13,363 nt of DNA from JBHYGK01 sp051859045 (GTDB lineage: Bacteria; Pseudomonadota; Gammaproteobacteria; Xanthomonadales; Xanthomonadaceae), in NCBI GenBank assembly GCA_051859045.1, contig JBHYGK010000040.1:1-13363 (forward strand), given 5' to 3'. The notes under the pieces were generated by a model, which was not told where the DNA came from, ran no database searches, and saw nothing but the letters and a program-made list of their open reading frames with translations. Within the stretch, counting starts at the first letter, position 1, and each line of letters begins with the position of its first letter. Shown piece by piece: positions 1-8,112 of this stretch. Both the position numbers and the translations under genes were made by a program.

Positions 1-55
1 CGCCCGCGCGCGCGGCTTCCACCGCCGCGTTCAGCGCCAGGATGTTGGTCTGGAA
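1..55. repeat. Direct repeat copy 1 (55 bp identical, chemoreceptor tip)
   Basis: These 55 bases are identical to 3436-3490 in the other receptor gene. A further 41-base identical run (213-253 against 3648-3688) lies at the same offset of 3435 bp. The repeat encodes the conserved receptor tip, so purifying selection explains the protein match. The perfect nucleotide match could also reflect recent duplication or gene conversion. Confidence 0.85.
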
Positions 56-2410
56 GGCGATGCCGTCGATCACCGAGATGATGTCGGCGATGCGCTTGGA
101 GCTGGCCTCGATCTCGCCCATGCGCAGCACCACCTGGCCCACCACCGCGCCGCCCTGGCCGGCCACCTCCGTGGCGCCGATGGCGAGCTGGTTGGCCTGG
201 CGCGCCGAGTCGGCGTTCTGCTTCACCGTCGAGGTCAGCTCCTCCATCGAGGCGGCGGTCTCCTCGAGGTTGGCGGCCTGCTGCTCGGTGCGCGCGCTGA
301 GGTCCGCGTTGCCCGACGCGATCTCGCCGGCCGAGGTGTTGATCGCCCCGGCCACCTGCTCGATCTGGCCCAGCACCGCGCCCAGCTGCTCGGCGGCGGC
401 GTTGGCGTCGTCGCGCATCTGCCCGAACACGCCGCGCAGGTCGGCGCTCGAGCGCACCGTCAGGTCGCCCGCGGCCAGGGCGGAGAGCACCTGCTGCACC
501 TCGCCCACGGCGATGCCGGTGGAGGCGAGCAGGGTGTTGAGGGACTCGGCGAGCACCTTCTGGAAGCCGGTCTTGCCCTCCAGCGACACCCGGCCGTCGA
601 GGCGGCCCTCGGCGGCGGCGGCGACGATGCCCGCCACCTCGGCCTCGACCTCGTGCTCGAGCGTGCGGTCGGACCAGTCCACCACGGTCCCGATGCGCTC
701 GCCGGAGGCGTCGAAGATCGGGCTGGCGGCCAGCGCGAAGTGGTGGCGGGCGATCTGGATGCGGCCGCGCCAGGTGTCGGTGAGGCGATCGAGCAGCGCG
801 GCCTGGTGGCGTGGATCGCGGTGGAACACGTCCATCAGGCTGCCCACGACCGCATCGACGCGGAACTCCGGCAGCGCGCTGCGCAGGTCGTCCTCGGCGT
901 TGCGCAGCACCGCCATGACCGCCTGGTTGGCGTAGACGATACGGCGGTCGCGGTCGGCGATCATCACGCCGGTGCCGGCGGAGTCGAGCGCGTTGCGGAT
1001 GCGCAGGTTCTCGCGCGCGACCACGGCGTCGGCCTCGATCCGGCCGCGCAGGTTGGCGAGCATGCGCGCGAGCGCGTCGTTGAGCGTGCCGAGCTCGCCC
1101 CGGGCGGTGGTATCGGCCTGGGCGTTGAGGTCGCCGTCGGCGACCGCGCCGGCGAAGGCCACCGCGCGCGCCAGCGGCTGCGCCACCAGGCGGCGGCTGG
1201 CCACCACCAGCCAGGCGACGATCACGCCGGCCACGACCAGCGCGATCAGCACCATGCGCCAGGCCAGCGCGGAGCCGGCGGCGTGCAGCTCGGCCACCGG
1301 CTGCTGGGCGACGATGGTCCAGTTCCAGGGCTCGAAGGTGCGATCGACCGCGACGAGGTCGACGTCCTCGCCGTCGACGACGGCGGTGATGTCGTACTCG
1401 CCGTCCTCGGACGCCAGCAGCGGGGCGTACAGCGGCTCGCCGTCCGCGCCGAGCACGTCGGCCACCGGCTGGCCCTCGAGGCTGCGGTGCAGCGCGAAGG
1501 TGGGCGGGGTGGTGGCGTTGCCGCGGTCGATGATCAGCAGCTCGCCGCCGTTGCCGATGGAGAGCTCGCGCAGCTTGTCCTTCAGCGAGGTCAGGCTGGC
1601 GCCGTAGTCCAGGCCGGTGAAGAGGATGCCCACGATCTCGCCGTTGTCGTCGAACAGCGGCTCGTACTGGGTCATGTAGTCCAGGCCGAAGAGCTGGGCG
1701 CGGCCGGTGTAGGACTCGCCGGCCAGGATCGCATCGTAGGCCGGGTGGGTGCGCGCGAGCGTGGTGCCCATCGCGCGGGTGCCGTCCTCGGTGAACAGCG
1801 AGGTCGCGATGCGGATGAAGTCCTCGCCATCGCGCACGAAGATGGTGGCCACGCCGCCGGTGGCCGAGGCGAAGTCGTCGACCGCCTGCAGCTCGTTGTT
1901 GAGCACCAGCTCGCCCATCCGCAGGGTGGGCGTGTCGGCGTCGGCCACCATCACGCGCTCCTCGGGATAGACGAGGATCGAGCCGTCCTGCGGCAGCAGC
2001 GAGACGAAGGAGCCCTGCAGGCGACGCGCGGAGTCCACGAGCTGGTCGTTGAAGACCTCGAGGTTGCTGCGCAGCAGGGTGGTGTTGGAGGCCAGCTCGG
2101 CGCGGGCCTGGCTGGCCACCGCGCCGCTGGTGGCGCCGCCGACGTAGATCGACAGCAGGGCCAGCGCCACCACCACGACCGCGCCGGTGGCCAGGCTCAG
2201 GCGGGCGCCGATGGAGAGCTCGCGCAGGGAGGCGGGCGAGACCCGGGCGATGGCCCCGGGCAGCGCGCGCAGGCCGCGCCAGGCATGCCCGGCGGCGGCG
2301 GCGGCGAGCGCGCGCGCACGGACCATCGCCGGGCTTCGCCACCATCGCTGCAGCCCCGGGGGAAGGCGGAGGGCACGCAGCGTGGCCAGCAGCTCGGCGG
2401 GGGTCTTCAT
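1..2410 (-). CDS. Methyl-accepting chemotaxis protein, Cache_3-Cache_2-like sensor, HAMP-PAS-HAMP; 3' end off window
   Basis: Inner-membrane chemoreceptor that senses a periplasmic ligand and controls CheA through CheW. About 803 residues are visible; the frame is still open at the left edge, at the signalling-hairpin tip (motif AFQTNILALNAAVEAARAG). Order by residue: a basic, Ala/Leu-rich cytoplasmic extension (1-70), TM1 (about 72-92), a periplasmic sensor (95-375) that looks like Cache_3-Cache_2, TM2 (about 384-404), HAMP (405-460), PAS (465-580, with GVMIADRDRRIVYAN), a second HAMP-like segment (585-680), then the methylation helix with EQQAANLEETAASMEELT (709-726). The start is the first ATG after cheW, 58 bp away; its ribosome site is weak (AGGA about 12 bases upstream). 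A downstream ATG at 2326 is possible but has no better site. Its cytoplasmic half is colinear with the receptor at 3041-5665, so the two are probably duplicates with different sensors. It is probably cotranscribed with cheW. The ligand cannot be read from the sequence. Confidence 0.93.
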   Translation of the reverse strand, partial: MKTPAELLATLRALRLPPGLQRWWRSPAMVRARALAAAAAGHAWRGLRALPGAIARVSPASLRELSIGARLSLATGAVVVVALALLSIYVGGATSGAVASQARAELASNTTLLRSNLEVFNDQLVDSARRLQGSFVSLLPQDGSILVYPEERVMVADADTPTLRMGELVLNNELQAVDDFASATGGVATIFVRDGEDFIRIATSLFTEDGTRAMGTTLARTHPAYDAILAGESYTGRAQLFGLDYMTQYEPLFDDNGEIVGILFTGLDYGASLTSLKDKLRELSIGNGGELLIIDRGNATTPPTFALHRSLEGQPVADVLGADGEPLYAPLLASEDGEYDITAVVDGEDVDLVAVDRTFEPWNWTIVAQQPVAELHAAGSALAWRMVLIALVVAGVIVAWLVVASRRLVAQPLARAVAFAGAVADGDLNAQADTTARGELGTLNDALARMLANLRGRIEADAVVARENLRIRNALDSAGTGVMIADRDRRIVYANQAVMAVLRNAEDDLRSALPEFRVDAVVGSLMDVFHRDPRHQAALLDRLTDTWRGRIQIARHHFALAASPIFDASGERIGTVVDWSDRTLEHEVEAEVAGIVAAAAEGRLDGRVSLEGKTGFQKVLAESLNTLLASTGIAVGEVQQVLSALAAGDLTVRSSADLRGVFGQMRDDANAAAEQLGAVLGQIEQVAGAINTSAGEIASGNADLSARTEQQAANLEETAASMEELTSTVKQNADSARQANQLAIGATEVAGQGGAVVGQVVLRMGEIEASSKRIADIISVIDGIAFQTNILALNAAVEAARAG

Positions 2411-2431
2411 CGCGTCAGGGGTCCTGTGGCA

Positions 2432-2448
2432 CCCGGCGTCGCGCCGGG
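2432..2448 (-). other. Short perfect hairpin between cheW and chemoreceptor gene
   Basis: CCCGGCG and CGCCGGG form a 7-bp perfect stem around a 3-base loop in the 58-bp gap after cheW. There is no T-run after it, so it is not a canonical intrinsic terminator. It could moderate read-through or stabilise the cheW 3' end. It may also be chance in such GC-rich DNA. Confidence 0.35.
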
Positions 2449-2468
2449 CGGGGGAAGCGGGGCGCGGA

Positions 2469-2960
2469 TCAGGCGGCGACGGCGGGCTCGACGCCCGAGA
2501 CCTCGGCGCTCAGCACCAGGGACTCGATGTCGAGCAGGATCAGCATGCGGTCGTTGATCGTGCCGATGCCCGAGATGTAGCGGGTGTCGACCGCGGCGCC
2601 GAACTCCGGGGTCGGGCGGACCTGCTCGGAGGCCAGCGGGACCACGTCGGACACGCCGTCGACGACCACGCCCACCACCTTGCCGCCGAGGTTGAGCACG
2701 ATCATCACGGTGAAGGCGTCGTAGCGCGCCTCGCCGAGGCGGAACTTCAGGCGCAGGTCGATCACCGGCACGATGGTGCCGCGCAGGTTGATGACGCCCT
2801 TGATGTAGTCGGGCGCGTCCGGCACCCGGGTGACGGTGTCGTAGCCGCGGATCTCCTGGACGGCCAGGATGTCGACGCCGTACTCCTCGCTGGCGAGGGT
2901 GAAGGCGAGGAACTCGCGGACCGATTCCTGCTGGGCGTGGCCGTGGGCGGGGGCATTCAT
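2469..2960 (-). CDS. cheW: Chemotaxis coupling protein CheW
   Basis: Cytoplasmic adaptor that joins chemoreceptors to CheA in the array. It is 163 residues, the normal CheW length, and is a single CheW domain (about residues 14-150). The conserved INLRG core is at 57-61, followed by VPVIDLR (64-70), and a second half with VVGVVVDGVSDV (95-106) and GIGTINDRMLILLDIESL (131-148). The ATG at 2960 is chosen over an in-frame ATG at 3044: the longer start would add 28 unconserved residues and lies upstream of the promoter-like sequence at 3010-3036, so transcripts from that promoter could not encode it. An AGGA lies about 10 bases before the ATG. It sits between two receptor genes. It is the only stand-alone CheW seen here, so it may serve both CheA proteins (inference). 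Confidence 0.96.
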   Translation of the reverse strand: MNAPAHGHAQQESVREFLAFTLASEEYGVDILAVQEIRGYDTVTRVPDAPDYIKGVINLRGTIVPVIDLRLKFRLGEARYDAFTVMIVLNLGGKVVGVVVDGVSDVVPLASEQVRPTPEFGAAVDTRYISGIGTINDRMLILLDIESLVLSAEVSGVEPAVAA

Positions 2961-3009
2961 GGGTGGCGGATCCTGTCTCGAACCTGCGTGGAAAGGGGGC
3001 TGCGTTTGG

Positions 3010-3036
3010 TTAGCGGCGGGGGGGCGGGAAACCTTA
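3010..3036 (-). promoter_or_regulatory. Probable sigma-28 (FliA) promoter for cheW
   Basis: On the minus strand TAAGGTTT (3036-3029), an 11-base spacer and GCCGCTAA (3017-3010) match the enterobacterial FliA consensus TAAAGTTT-N11-GCCGATAA at 14 of 16 positions with exact spacing. It lies wholly in the 80-bp gap between the upstream receptor stop and the cheW ATG. Transcription would start near 3003 and give a leader of about 40 bases. T/A-rich octamers are rare in this very GC-rich DNA, which strengthens the call. Expected role: late, flagellum-coupled expression of cheW and the following receptor gene. Confidence 0.8.
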
Positions 3037-3040
3037 GGGC

Positions 3041-5665
3041 TCACCCGGCCGGGCGGAGGCGGAAGGTGGCGACGATGCCGGCCAGCTCGCCGGCCTGGTC
3101 CTCGAGCGAGCGGGCGGCGGCCGTGGCCTCCTCCACCAGCGCCGCGTTCTGCTGGGTCACGCCGTCCATCTGGGTCACCGTCAGGCTGACCTGGCCGATG
3201 CCGTTGGCCTGCTCCTCCGACGCCGCCGAGATCTCGGCCATCAGGTCGTTGACCCGGCGCACGGCCGTCACGATCTCCTCCATCGTGCTGCCGGCGTCAT
3301 TCACCAGAGCTGCACCCTCGTCGATCCGCGTCACGGATTCGCCGATCAGGTCCTTGATCTCCTTCGCCGCCGACGCCGAGCGCTGGGCCAGCGCCCGCAC
3401 CTCCGCCGCCACCACCGCGAAGCCGCGGCCCTGCTCGCCCGCGCGCGCGGCTTCCACCGCCGCGTTCAGCGCCAGGATGTTGGTCTGGAACGCGATCCCG
3501 TCGATCACGCCGATGATGTCCGCGATCCGCCGCGACGCCGCGGTGATCCCGTCGAACTTGCCCACCACCTGCTTCACCACGTCGCCGCCGCGCACCGCCA
3601 CCTCGGCCGCGCCGCCGGCCAGCTGCCGGCCCTGCCGCGCCGAGTCCGCGTTCTGCTTCACCGTCGAGGTCAGCTCCTCCATCGAGGCCGCCGTCTCCTC
3701 GAGGTTCGCCGCCTGCTGCTCGGTGCGCACGCTGAGGTCGTTGTTGCCCGCCGCGATCTCGCCCGCGGCCGTGTTGATCTGCTCCACCGTCTCGCGGATC
3801 CGGCCCATGATGTCGGCCAGCTGCTCGGCGGTGGCGTTGGCGTCGTCGCGCATCCGCCCGAACACGCCCTGGAAGTCGCGCGTGATGCGCTGGGTCAGGT
3901 CGCCCTCCGCCAGCGCGCTCAGCACCCGCTGCACCTCCGCGATCGAGCCGGCGTTGGTGTCGAGCATCGCGTTGATGCCCCCCGCCAGGCCCAGGAAGAA
4001 GCCCGCCTTGCCCGCGGTCGGGATGCGCTGGGTGAGGTCGCCCGCGCCGGCGGCGTCGATGACCGTGGCCACCTCGCCCTCCACCGCCACTTCCTCGGTG
4101 CGGTCGCGCCACTCCATCACCGTGCCCAGCCGCTGGCCCTCGGCGTCCACCACCGGCGCCAGCGTCTGCGCGATCACCACGTCGCCCAGCGCCAGCTCCG
4201 CCTGCACCACCTCGCGGATGGTGCCAGGGTCCGGCGCGCCGGGCGGCTGCAGCCGCGCCACCGGCAGTCCGGCCAGCGCATCGAGCGGCAGCGCGCCGAG
4301 CGCGGCTGACAGCGTGGCCTCGCGCCGCGCCAGCAGCGCGCGCATCGCCGGGTTCGCGTACGCCACCACGCCGGCGGCGTCGCTGATCAGCATCGCCGTG
4401 CCCGCGTTGTCCAGCGCGATGCGCACCCGCAGGTTCTCCGCCGCGATCCGGCGCTCGCCCTCGATGCGCGCCTTGAGGTCGCGCTGCATCGTGCGCAGCG
4501 CGTTCGACACCCGGCCCACCTCGTCGTCGCCGCGCGCCGCGATCGGGTAGTCCAGGTGGCCCGCGGCCACCTCGTCCACCGCCCGCACCACGCCCTCCAG
4601 CGGCCGGCCCACCAGCCGGCGCAGGATCAGCAGCGTCGCCACCACCAGCACCAGCACGCTGAACACGCCCACCAGCATCACCCGGTTGCGCACCTCCGCC
4701 ACGCCGGCCATCACGCCGTCCAGCGGCACCGACACCATCAGCACGAAGCGCTCCGGCGCCTCGCCGATGGTGAAGGGCACGAACAGCTGCAGCGCGTCGC
4801 CGGCGAAGGCGGCGTCGGTGGCCGTGGCGGTGAAGGTCGCGCCCTCGCGGGTGGAGGCGAGCACCTCGGCCAGCCGCGGATCGTCCCAAGCATTGCCGAG
4901 GCCCGCGGTCTCGGGGCCCGCCATCAGCATGCCCTGCGGCGAGAGCAGGCGCAGCACGCCGCTGCCGTAGGGCCGGATCCCGCCGAGCTGTTGCTGGATG
5001 GCGTCGAGGGTGAGGTCCGCGCCGGCCACGCCCACGTGCTGGCCGTCGCGGCGCACGGGCACCATCAGGCTGGTCATCAGCACTTCATCGCCGAAGACCT
5101 CGTAGAGATAGGGCTCGAACATCATCGGCACGCCCGCGTCGCGGGCGGCCACGTAGTAGTCCTCGCCATTGAGGTCGGTGTCGTTGTCCGGGCCCGCCGA
5201 CGCCTCGAGCGCCAGCGCGCCGTCCTCGCGGACCCAGTACACCGAATAGCGGCCGCTGTCGGTCGTGCCCAGCGTGTCGTCGCCCATGCCGGTCTCGGCC
5301 ACGAGCTCGGCGTCACGGCCGTCGAAGCCGCCGGGCTCGAACTCGAACCAGGCGCCCAGCACGGCGGGATCGGCCTCGGCGGCGCGGCGGATGAGCTCCA
5401 CGCCGTGCGCGCGGTCGGCGCGCCCCAGCGCGATGTCGGTCTCGGCAGCCACCGCGATGCCGCGGATGATGTCGAGCGACTTCTCCAGCGTGCCCTTGAC
5501 CTTGGCCGCCTCCTGGCTGGCCAGCGCGGCGAGCTCGCGGTTGGCCGTGGCGCGCTGCTCCTGCGCGGCCTTGGCCTGGATCAGCCAGGCGGCCACCCCG
5601 AAGCACAGCACCGCGATCATCGCGAGGGCCAGGGCGGTTTTCGCGGAGATCGATCGCAGGTGCAT
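3041..5665 (-). CDS. Methyl-accepting chemotaxis protein, dCache sensor, HAMP-PAS-HAMP
   Basis: Complete 874-residue chemoreceptor. TM1 is at about 10-30; a periplasmic dCache_1-like sensor spans about 35-320 (SVYWVREDG at 141-149, NGEDYYVAAR at 166-175, VGVAGADLTLDAI at 211-223); TM2 is at about 328-348. HAMP follows at 349-402, PAS at 405-520, a second HAMP-like segment at 525-625, and the signalling coiled coil at 640-860, with methylation helix EQQAANLEETAASMEELT (649-666) and hairpin tip AFQTNILALNAAVEAARAGE (725-744). Helix sequence resembles the 36-heptad class of E. coli Tsr/Tar. It ends FRLRPAG with no NWETF-like CheR tether. It starts 12 bp after the cheA stop; the GAGGA overlapping that TGA is the likely ribosome site, suggesting coupled translation. 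The ligand is not predictable from what I see, though dCache receptors often bind amino acids or amines. Confidence 0.96.
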   Translation of the reverse strand: MHLRSISAKTALALAMIAVLCFGVAAWLIQAKAAQEQRATANRELAALASQEAAKVKGTLEKSLDIIRGIAVAAETDIALGRADRAHGVELIRRAAEADPAVLGAWFEFEPGGFDGRDAELVAETGMGDDTLGTTDSGRYSVYWVREDGALALEASAGPDNDTDLNGEDYYVAARDAGVPMMFEPYLYEVFGDEVLMTSLMVPVRRDGQHVGVAGADLTLDAIQQQLGGIRPYGSGVLRLLSPQGMLMAGPETAGLGNAWDDPRLAEVLASTREGATFTATATDAAFAGDALQLFVPFTIGEAPERFVLMVSVPLDGVMAGVAEVRNRVMLVGVFSVLVLVVATLLILRRLVGRPLEGVVRAVDEVAAGHLDYPIAARGDDEVGRVSNALRTMQRDLKARIEGERRIAAENLRVRIALDNAGTAMLISDAAGVVAYANPAMRALLARREATLSAALGALPLDALAGLPVARLQPPGAPDPGTIREVVQAELALGDVVIAQTLAPVVDAEGQRLGTVMEWRDRTEEVAVEGEVATVIDAAGAGDLTQRIPTAGKAGFFLGLAGGINAMLDTNAGSIAEVQRVLSALAEGDLTQRITRDFQGVFGRMRDDANATAEQLADIMGRIRETVEQINTAAGEIAAGNNDLSVRTEQQAANLEETAASMEELTSTVKQNADSARQGRQLAGGAAEVAVRGGDVVKQVVGKFDGITAASRRIADIIGVIDGIAFQTNILALNAAVEAARAGEQGRGFAVVAAEVRALAQRSASAAKEIKDLIGESVTRIDEGAALVNDAGSTMEEIVTAVRRVNDLMAEISAASEEQANGIGQVSLTVTQMDGVTQQNAALVEEATAAARSLEDQAGELAGIVATFRLRPAG
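3436..3490. repeat. Direct repeat copy 2 (55 bp identical, chemoreceptor tip)
   Basis: Identical to bases 1-55, in the other receptor gene, and encoding the conserved signalling tip. Recombination between the copies would delete cheW and fuse one receptor's sensor to the other's output end, in frame, because the offset of 3435 is divisible by three. Confidence 0.85.
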
Positions 5666-5677
5666 CGGAGGGCGTCC

Positions 5678-7729
5678 TCAGGCGGCGCGGGAGATGGCGG
5701 TGCGGTCGCGGGCCAGCCCGGCGACATCGACGATCAGGGCCACCCGGCCATCGCCGAGGATGGTCGCGCCGGAGATGCCCGGGATGCGGCGGTAGTTGGC
5801 CTCGAGGCTCTTCACGACCACCTGCTGCTGGCCGACGAGCTCCTCGATCTCGAGCGCGAGCTTCTGGCCCTCGCCCTCCACCACCACCACCAGCGGCGGC
5901 TTCTCCTCGCCGCCGAGCTTGAAGTGGCGGCCGAGGTGGACCATCGGCAGGTACTCGCCGCGGACCTTCAGCACGCGCCCCTCGCCGTTGATCGAGCGCA
6001 CGTCCTCGGCGGCGGGCTGCATGGCCTCGATGACGTAGCTCAGCGGCAGCACGAAGATCTCCTCGCCCACCCGCACGGTCATGCCGTCGAGGATGGCCAG
6101 GGTCAGCGGCAGGCGGATCGAGACCTTGGTGCCGCGGCCCTTGGCCGAGTCGATGGCGACTTCGCCGCCCAGCGACTGGATGTTGCGGCGGACCACGTCC
6201 ATGCCGACGCCGCGGCCGGAGAGATCGGTGACCTGGTCGGCGGTGGAGAAGCCCGGCGCGAACACCAGGTCCCAGACCTGGGCGTCGGTGGGCTCGGACG
6301 GCAGCGGGATGCCCTTCTCCTGCGCCTTGCGCAGGATGCGCTCGCGGTCGAGGCCCTTGCCGTCGTCGGCGACCTCGATGAGGATGTGGCCGCCCTGGTG
6401 GGACGCGGCGAGCGTGATCGTGCCGACCGCGTCCTTGCCGGCCGCGGCGCGGTCGGCGGTGGTCTCGAGGCCGTGGTCGATCGCGTTGCGCACCAGGTGC
6501 ACCAGCGGGTCGGTGATCTTCTCGACCAGGCCCTTGTCGAGCTCGGTGGCCTCGCCGGAGGTCTTGAGCTTGACCTGCTTGCCGAGGCGGGAGGAGAGGT
6601 CGCGCACCAGGCGCGGGAAGCGCCGGAACACCGAGTCCACCGGCAGCATGCGCACGCTGATCACGGCTTCCTGCAGGTCGCGGGTGTTGCGCTCCAGCGT
6701 CTCGAGGCCGTGGGTGAGGCGCTCGAGCACCGCGCCCTCGACCGAGGCGCCGAGCTGCTTGAGCATGGCCTGGGTGATGACGAGCTCGCCGACGAGGTTG
6801 ATCAGCGCGTCGACCTTGCTGGCCTGCACGCGGATCGAGGCGTCGGCGGGATCGGCGGCGGCGGACGGCGCGGGGCCGTCGCCGGCGGCGGCCATGGCGA
6901 TGGTGGCCGGGGCGGCCGGCTCGGGCGCGGCGGCCGCGACCGGGGCCGCGGCGGGCGCCGGGGCCGCGGCGGCCGGGGCGTCGGCGACCGGGGGATAGGG
7001 GGTGATGGCGAGGTCGCACTCGTCCTCGACCCAGGCGAAGGCCTCGCCGATCTGCGCCACCGGGACGCTGCCCGGCAGGCTGAGGTTCCAGGCGAGGTAG
7101 GCGCTGAGCGGGTCGAGCCCGGCGAAGGCCGGCAGCGTCGAGAGGTCGCAGGTGACGGTGAGCGGGCCGAGGTCGGCGAGCTCGCGGACGATGCGCAGCG
7201 GGTCGTTGCCGCTCATGAACAGCGATTCGCGCGGGGCGAAGCGGATGTCGTGGCGCTCGGGCTCGGCGGGCTTGGCCGGGGCGGCCTTGGCGGCCGGGGC
7301 CGCGGCGGCCGCGCCGCCGCCGTGCTGGGCGATCACGGTCTTGCCGGTGAGCACCGCCTCGAGGCGGGCGATGACGGCGCTGGCGAAGCCCGGCGCCGGC
7401 GCCTTGCCGCCCTCGTAGGCCTGCAGCAGCGCGCGCAGGACGTCCAGCGAGCCGAGCATCGCGTCGACCGCGTCGGTGGTGAGCGGGCGCTTCTCGGCGC
7501 GCAGCTCGTCGAGCAGGGTCTCGAGCACGTGGGTGAGCTCGGCGACGGCGGTGAAGCCGAAGGTGGCCGAGCCGCCCTTGATCGAGTGGGCGGCGCGGAA
7601 GACGGTGTGGATGGTGTCCACCCCGCCGCGGCCCGCCTCGAGGTCGAGGAGGCCGGATTCCATGGCATCGAGGTTCTCGCGGCTTTCCTCGAAGAAGGTC
7701 GCGTGGAAGCGCTGCAGGTCGGTGCTCAT
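5678..7729 (-). CDS. cheA: Chemotaxis histidine kinase CheA (complete, second copy)
   Basis: Cytoplasmic kinase of the chemoreceptor array; 683 residues, in the normal CheA range. Domains in order: P1 Hpt (1-130) with the phospho-acceptor His48 in AAHSIKGGSATFGF (46-59); an Ala/Pro linker; a compact 155-245 segment in the P2 position, not of the E. coli P2 type; a long Ala/Pro linker (248-295); P3 dimerisation helices (297-365, VDALINLVGELVITQ); P4 ATPase with N box HLVRNAIDHG (411-420), G1 DDGKGLD (455-461) and G2 GRGVGMD (505-511); and P5 CheW-like domain (about 545-683). All catalytic motifs look intact. It follows cheY by 11 bp and precedes a receptor gene by 12 bp, so it sits inside the STAS-cheY-cheA-mcp operon. 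Only about half of the other cheA (12115 onward) can be compared; the domains they share are clearly divergent, so this is not a recent tandem duplicate. Confidence 0.97.
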   Translation of the reverse strand: MSTDLQRFHATFFEESRENLDAMESGLLDLEAGRGGVDTIHTVFRAAHSIKGGSATFGFTAVAELTHVLETLLDELRAEKRPLTTDAVDAMLGSLDVLRALLQAYEGGKAPAPGFASAVIARLEAVLTGKTVIAQHGGGAAAAAPAAKAAPAKPAEPERHDIRFAPRESLFMSGNDPLRIVRELADLGPLTVTCDLSTLPAFAGLDPLSAYLAWNLSLPGSVPVAQIGEAFAWVEDECDLAITPYPPVADAPAAAAPAPAAAPVAAAAPEPAAPATIAMAAAGDGPAPSAAADPADASIRVQASKVDALINLVGELVITQAMLKQLGASVEGAVLERLTHGLETLERNTRDLQEAVISVRMLPVDSVFRRFPRLVRDLSSRLGKQVKLKTSGEATELDKGLVEKITDPLVHLVRNAIDHGLETTADRAAAGKDAVGTITLAASHQGGHILIEVADDGKGLDRERILRKAQEKGIPLPSEPTDAQVWDLVFAPGFSTADQVTDLSGRGVGMDVVRRNIQSLGGEVAIDSAKGRGTKVSIRLPLTLAILDGMTVRVGEEIFVLPLSYVIEAMQPAAEDVRSINGEGRVLKVRGEYLPMVHLGRHFKLGGEEKPPLVVVVEGEGQKLALEIEELVGQQQVVVKSLEANYRRIPGISGATILGDGRVALIVDVAGLARDRTAISRAA

Positions 7730-7740
7730 GGAGGGGGCCC

Positions 7741-8106
7741 TCAGCCCAGGACTTTCTTGACGGTGGCGAGCAGCTGGTCGGGGTTGAAGGGCTTCACCAG
7801 CCAGCCGGTGGCGCCGGCGGCCTTGCCTTCGGCCTTCTTGTCGGTGCCCGACTCGGTGGTCAGCATCAGCATCGGCACGAAGCGGTAGTCGGCCAGCTGG
7901 CGGAGGTGGCGGATCAGGGTGATGCCGTCCATGTTCGGCATGTTCACGTCGGTGACCACGCAGGCGAACTTGTCGCCCTTGGCCTTGTCGAGCGCGACCT
8001 GGCCGTCTTCGGCCTCGGTCACGTCGAAGCCGCCGCTGGTCAGCGCGAAGGCGACCATTTGACGCATGGAAGCCGAGTCATCCACGACCAGGATGCGCGC
8101 GCTCAT
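7741..8106 (-). CDS. cheY: CheY-like single-domain response regulator
   Basis: 121-residue stand-alone receiver domain, phosphorylated by CheA and acting either on the flagellar switch or as a phosphate sink. The acidic pocket is Asp9/Asp10 (VVDDS), the phospho-acceptor is Asp53 (VTDVNMPNMDG), the switch Thr is Thr83 (MLTTES) and the conserved Lys is Lys105 (GWLVKPF). The position equivalent to E. coli CheY Tyr106 is Trp102, so the Tyr rotamer switch is altered. No output domain is present. The gene starts 55 bp after the STAS gene with an excellent AAGGAG site, and the second cheA follows 11 bp downstream, which suggests they are a cognate pair. Confidence 0.95.
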   Translation of the reverse strand: MSARILVVDDSASMRQMVAFALTSGGFDVTEAEDGQVALDKAKGDKFACVVTDVNMPNMDGITLIRHLRQLADYRFVPMLMLTTESGTDKKAEGKAAGATGWLVKPFNPDQLLATVKKVLG

Positions 8107-8112
8107 CAGGAA

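Noticed and set aside
2426..2441. TGGCAC resembling a sigma-54 -24 element
   Set aside because: It is on the plus strand, where there is no gene to transcribe, and no TTGC-like -12 element follows at the right distance.
2469..3044. Longer cheW start at 3044
   Set aside because: It would overlap the upstream receptor stop codon and lies upstream of the FliA-like promoter; the extra 28 residues have no CheW features.
653..4550. Long plus-strand open frames (653-2557 and 2187-4550)
   Set aside because: They mirror the two receptor genes and cheW, have no family features, and arise because stop codons are rare at this GC content.
4556..7888. Very long plus-strand open frame (1110 codons)
   Set aside because: It is antisense to a receptor gene, cheA and part of cheY. 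The translation is His/Gly/Ala/Arg-rich with no recognisable domain, as expected from the opposite strand of GC-rich coding DNA.
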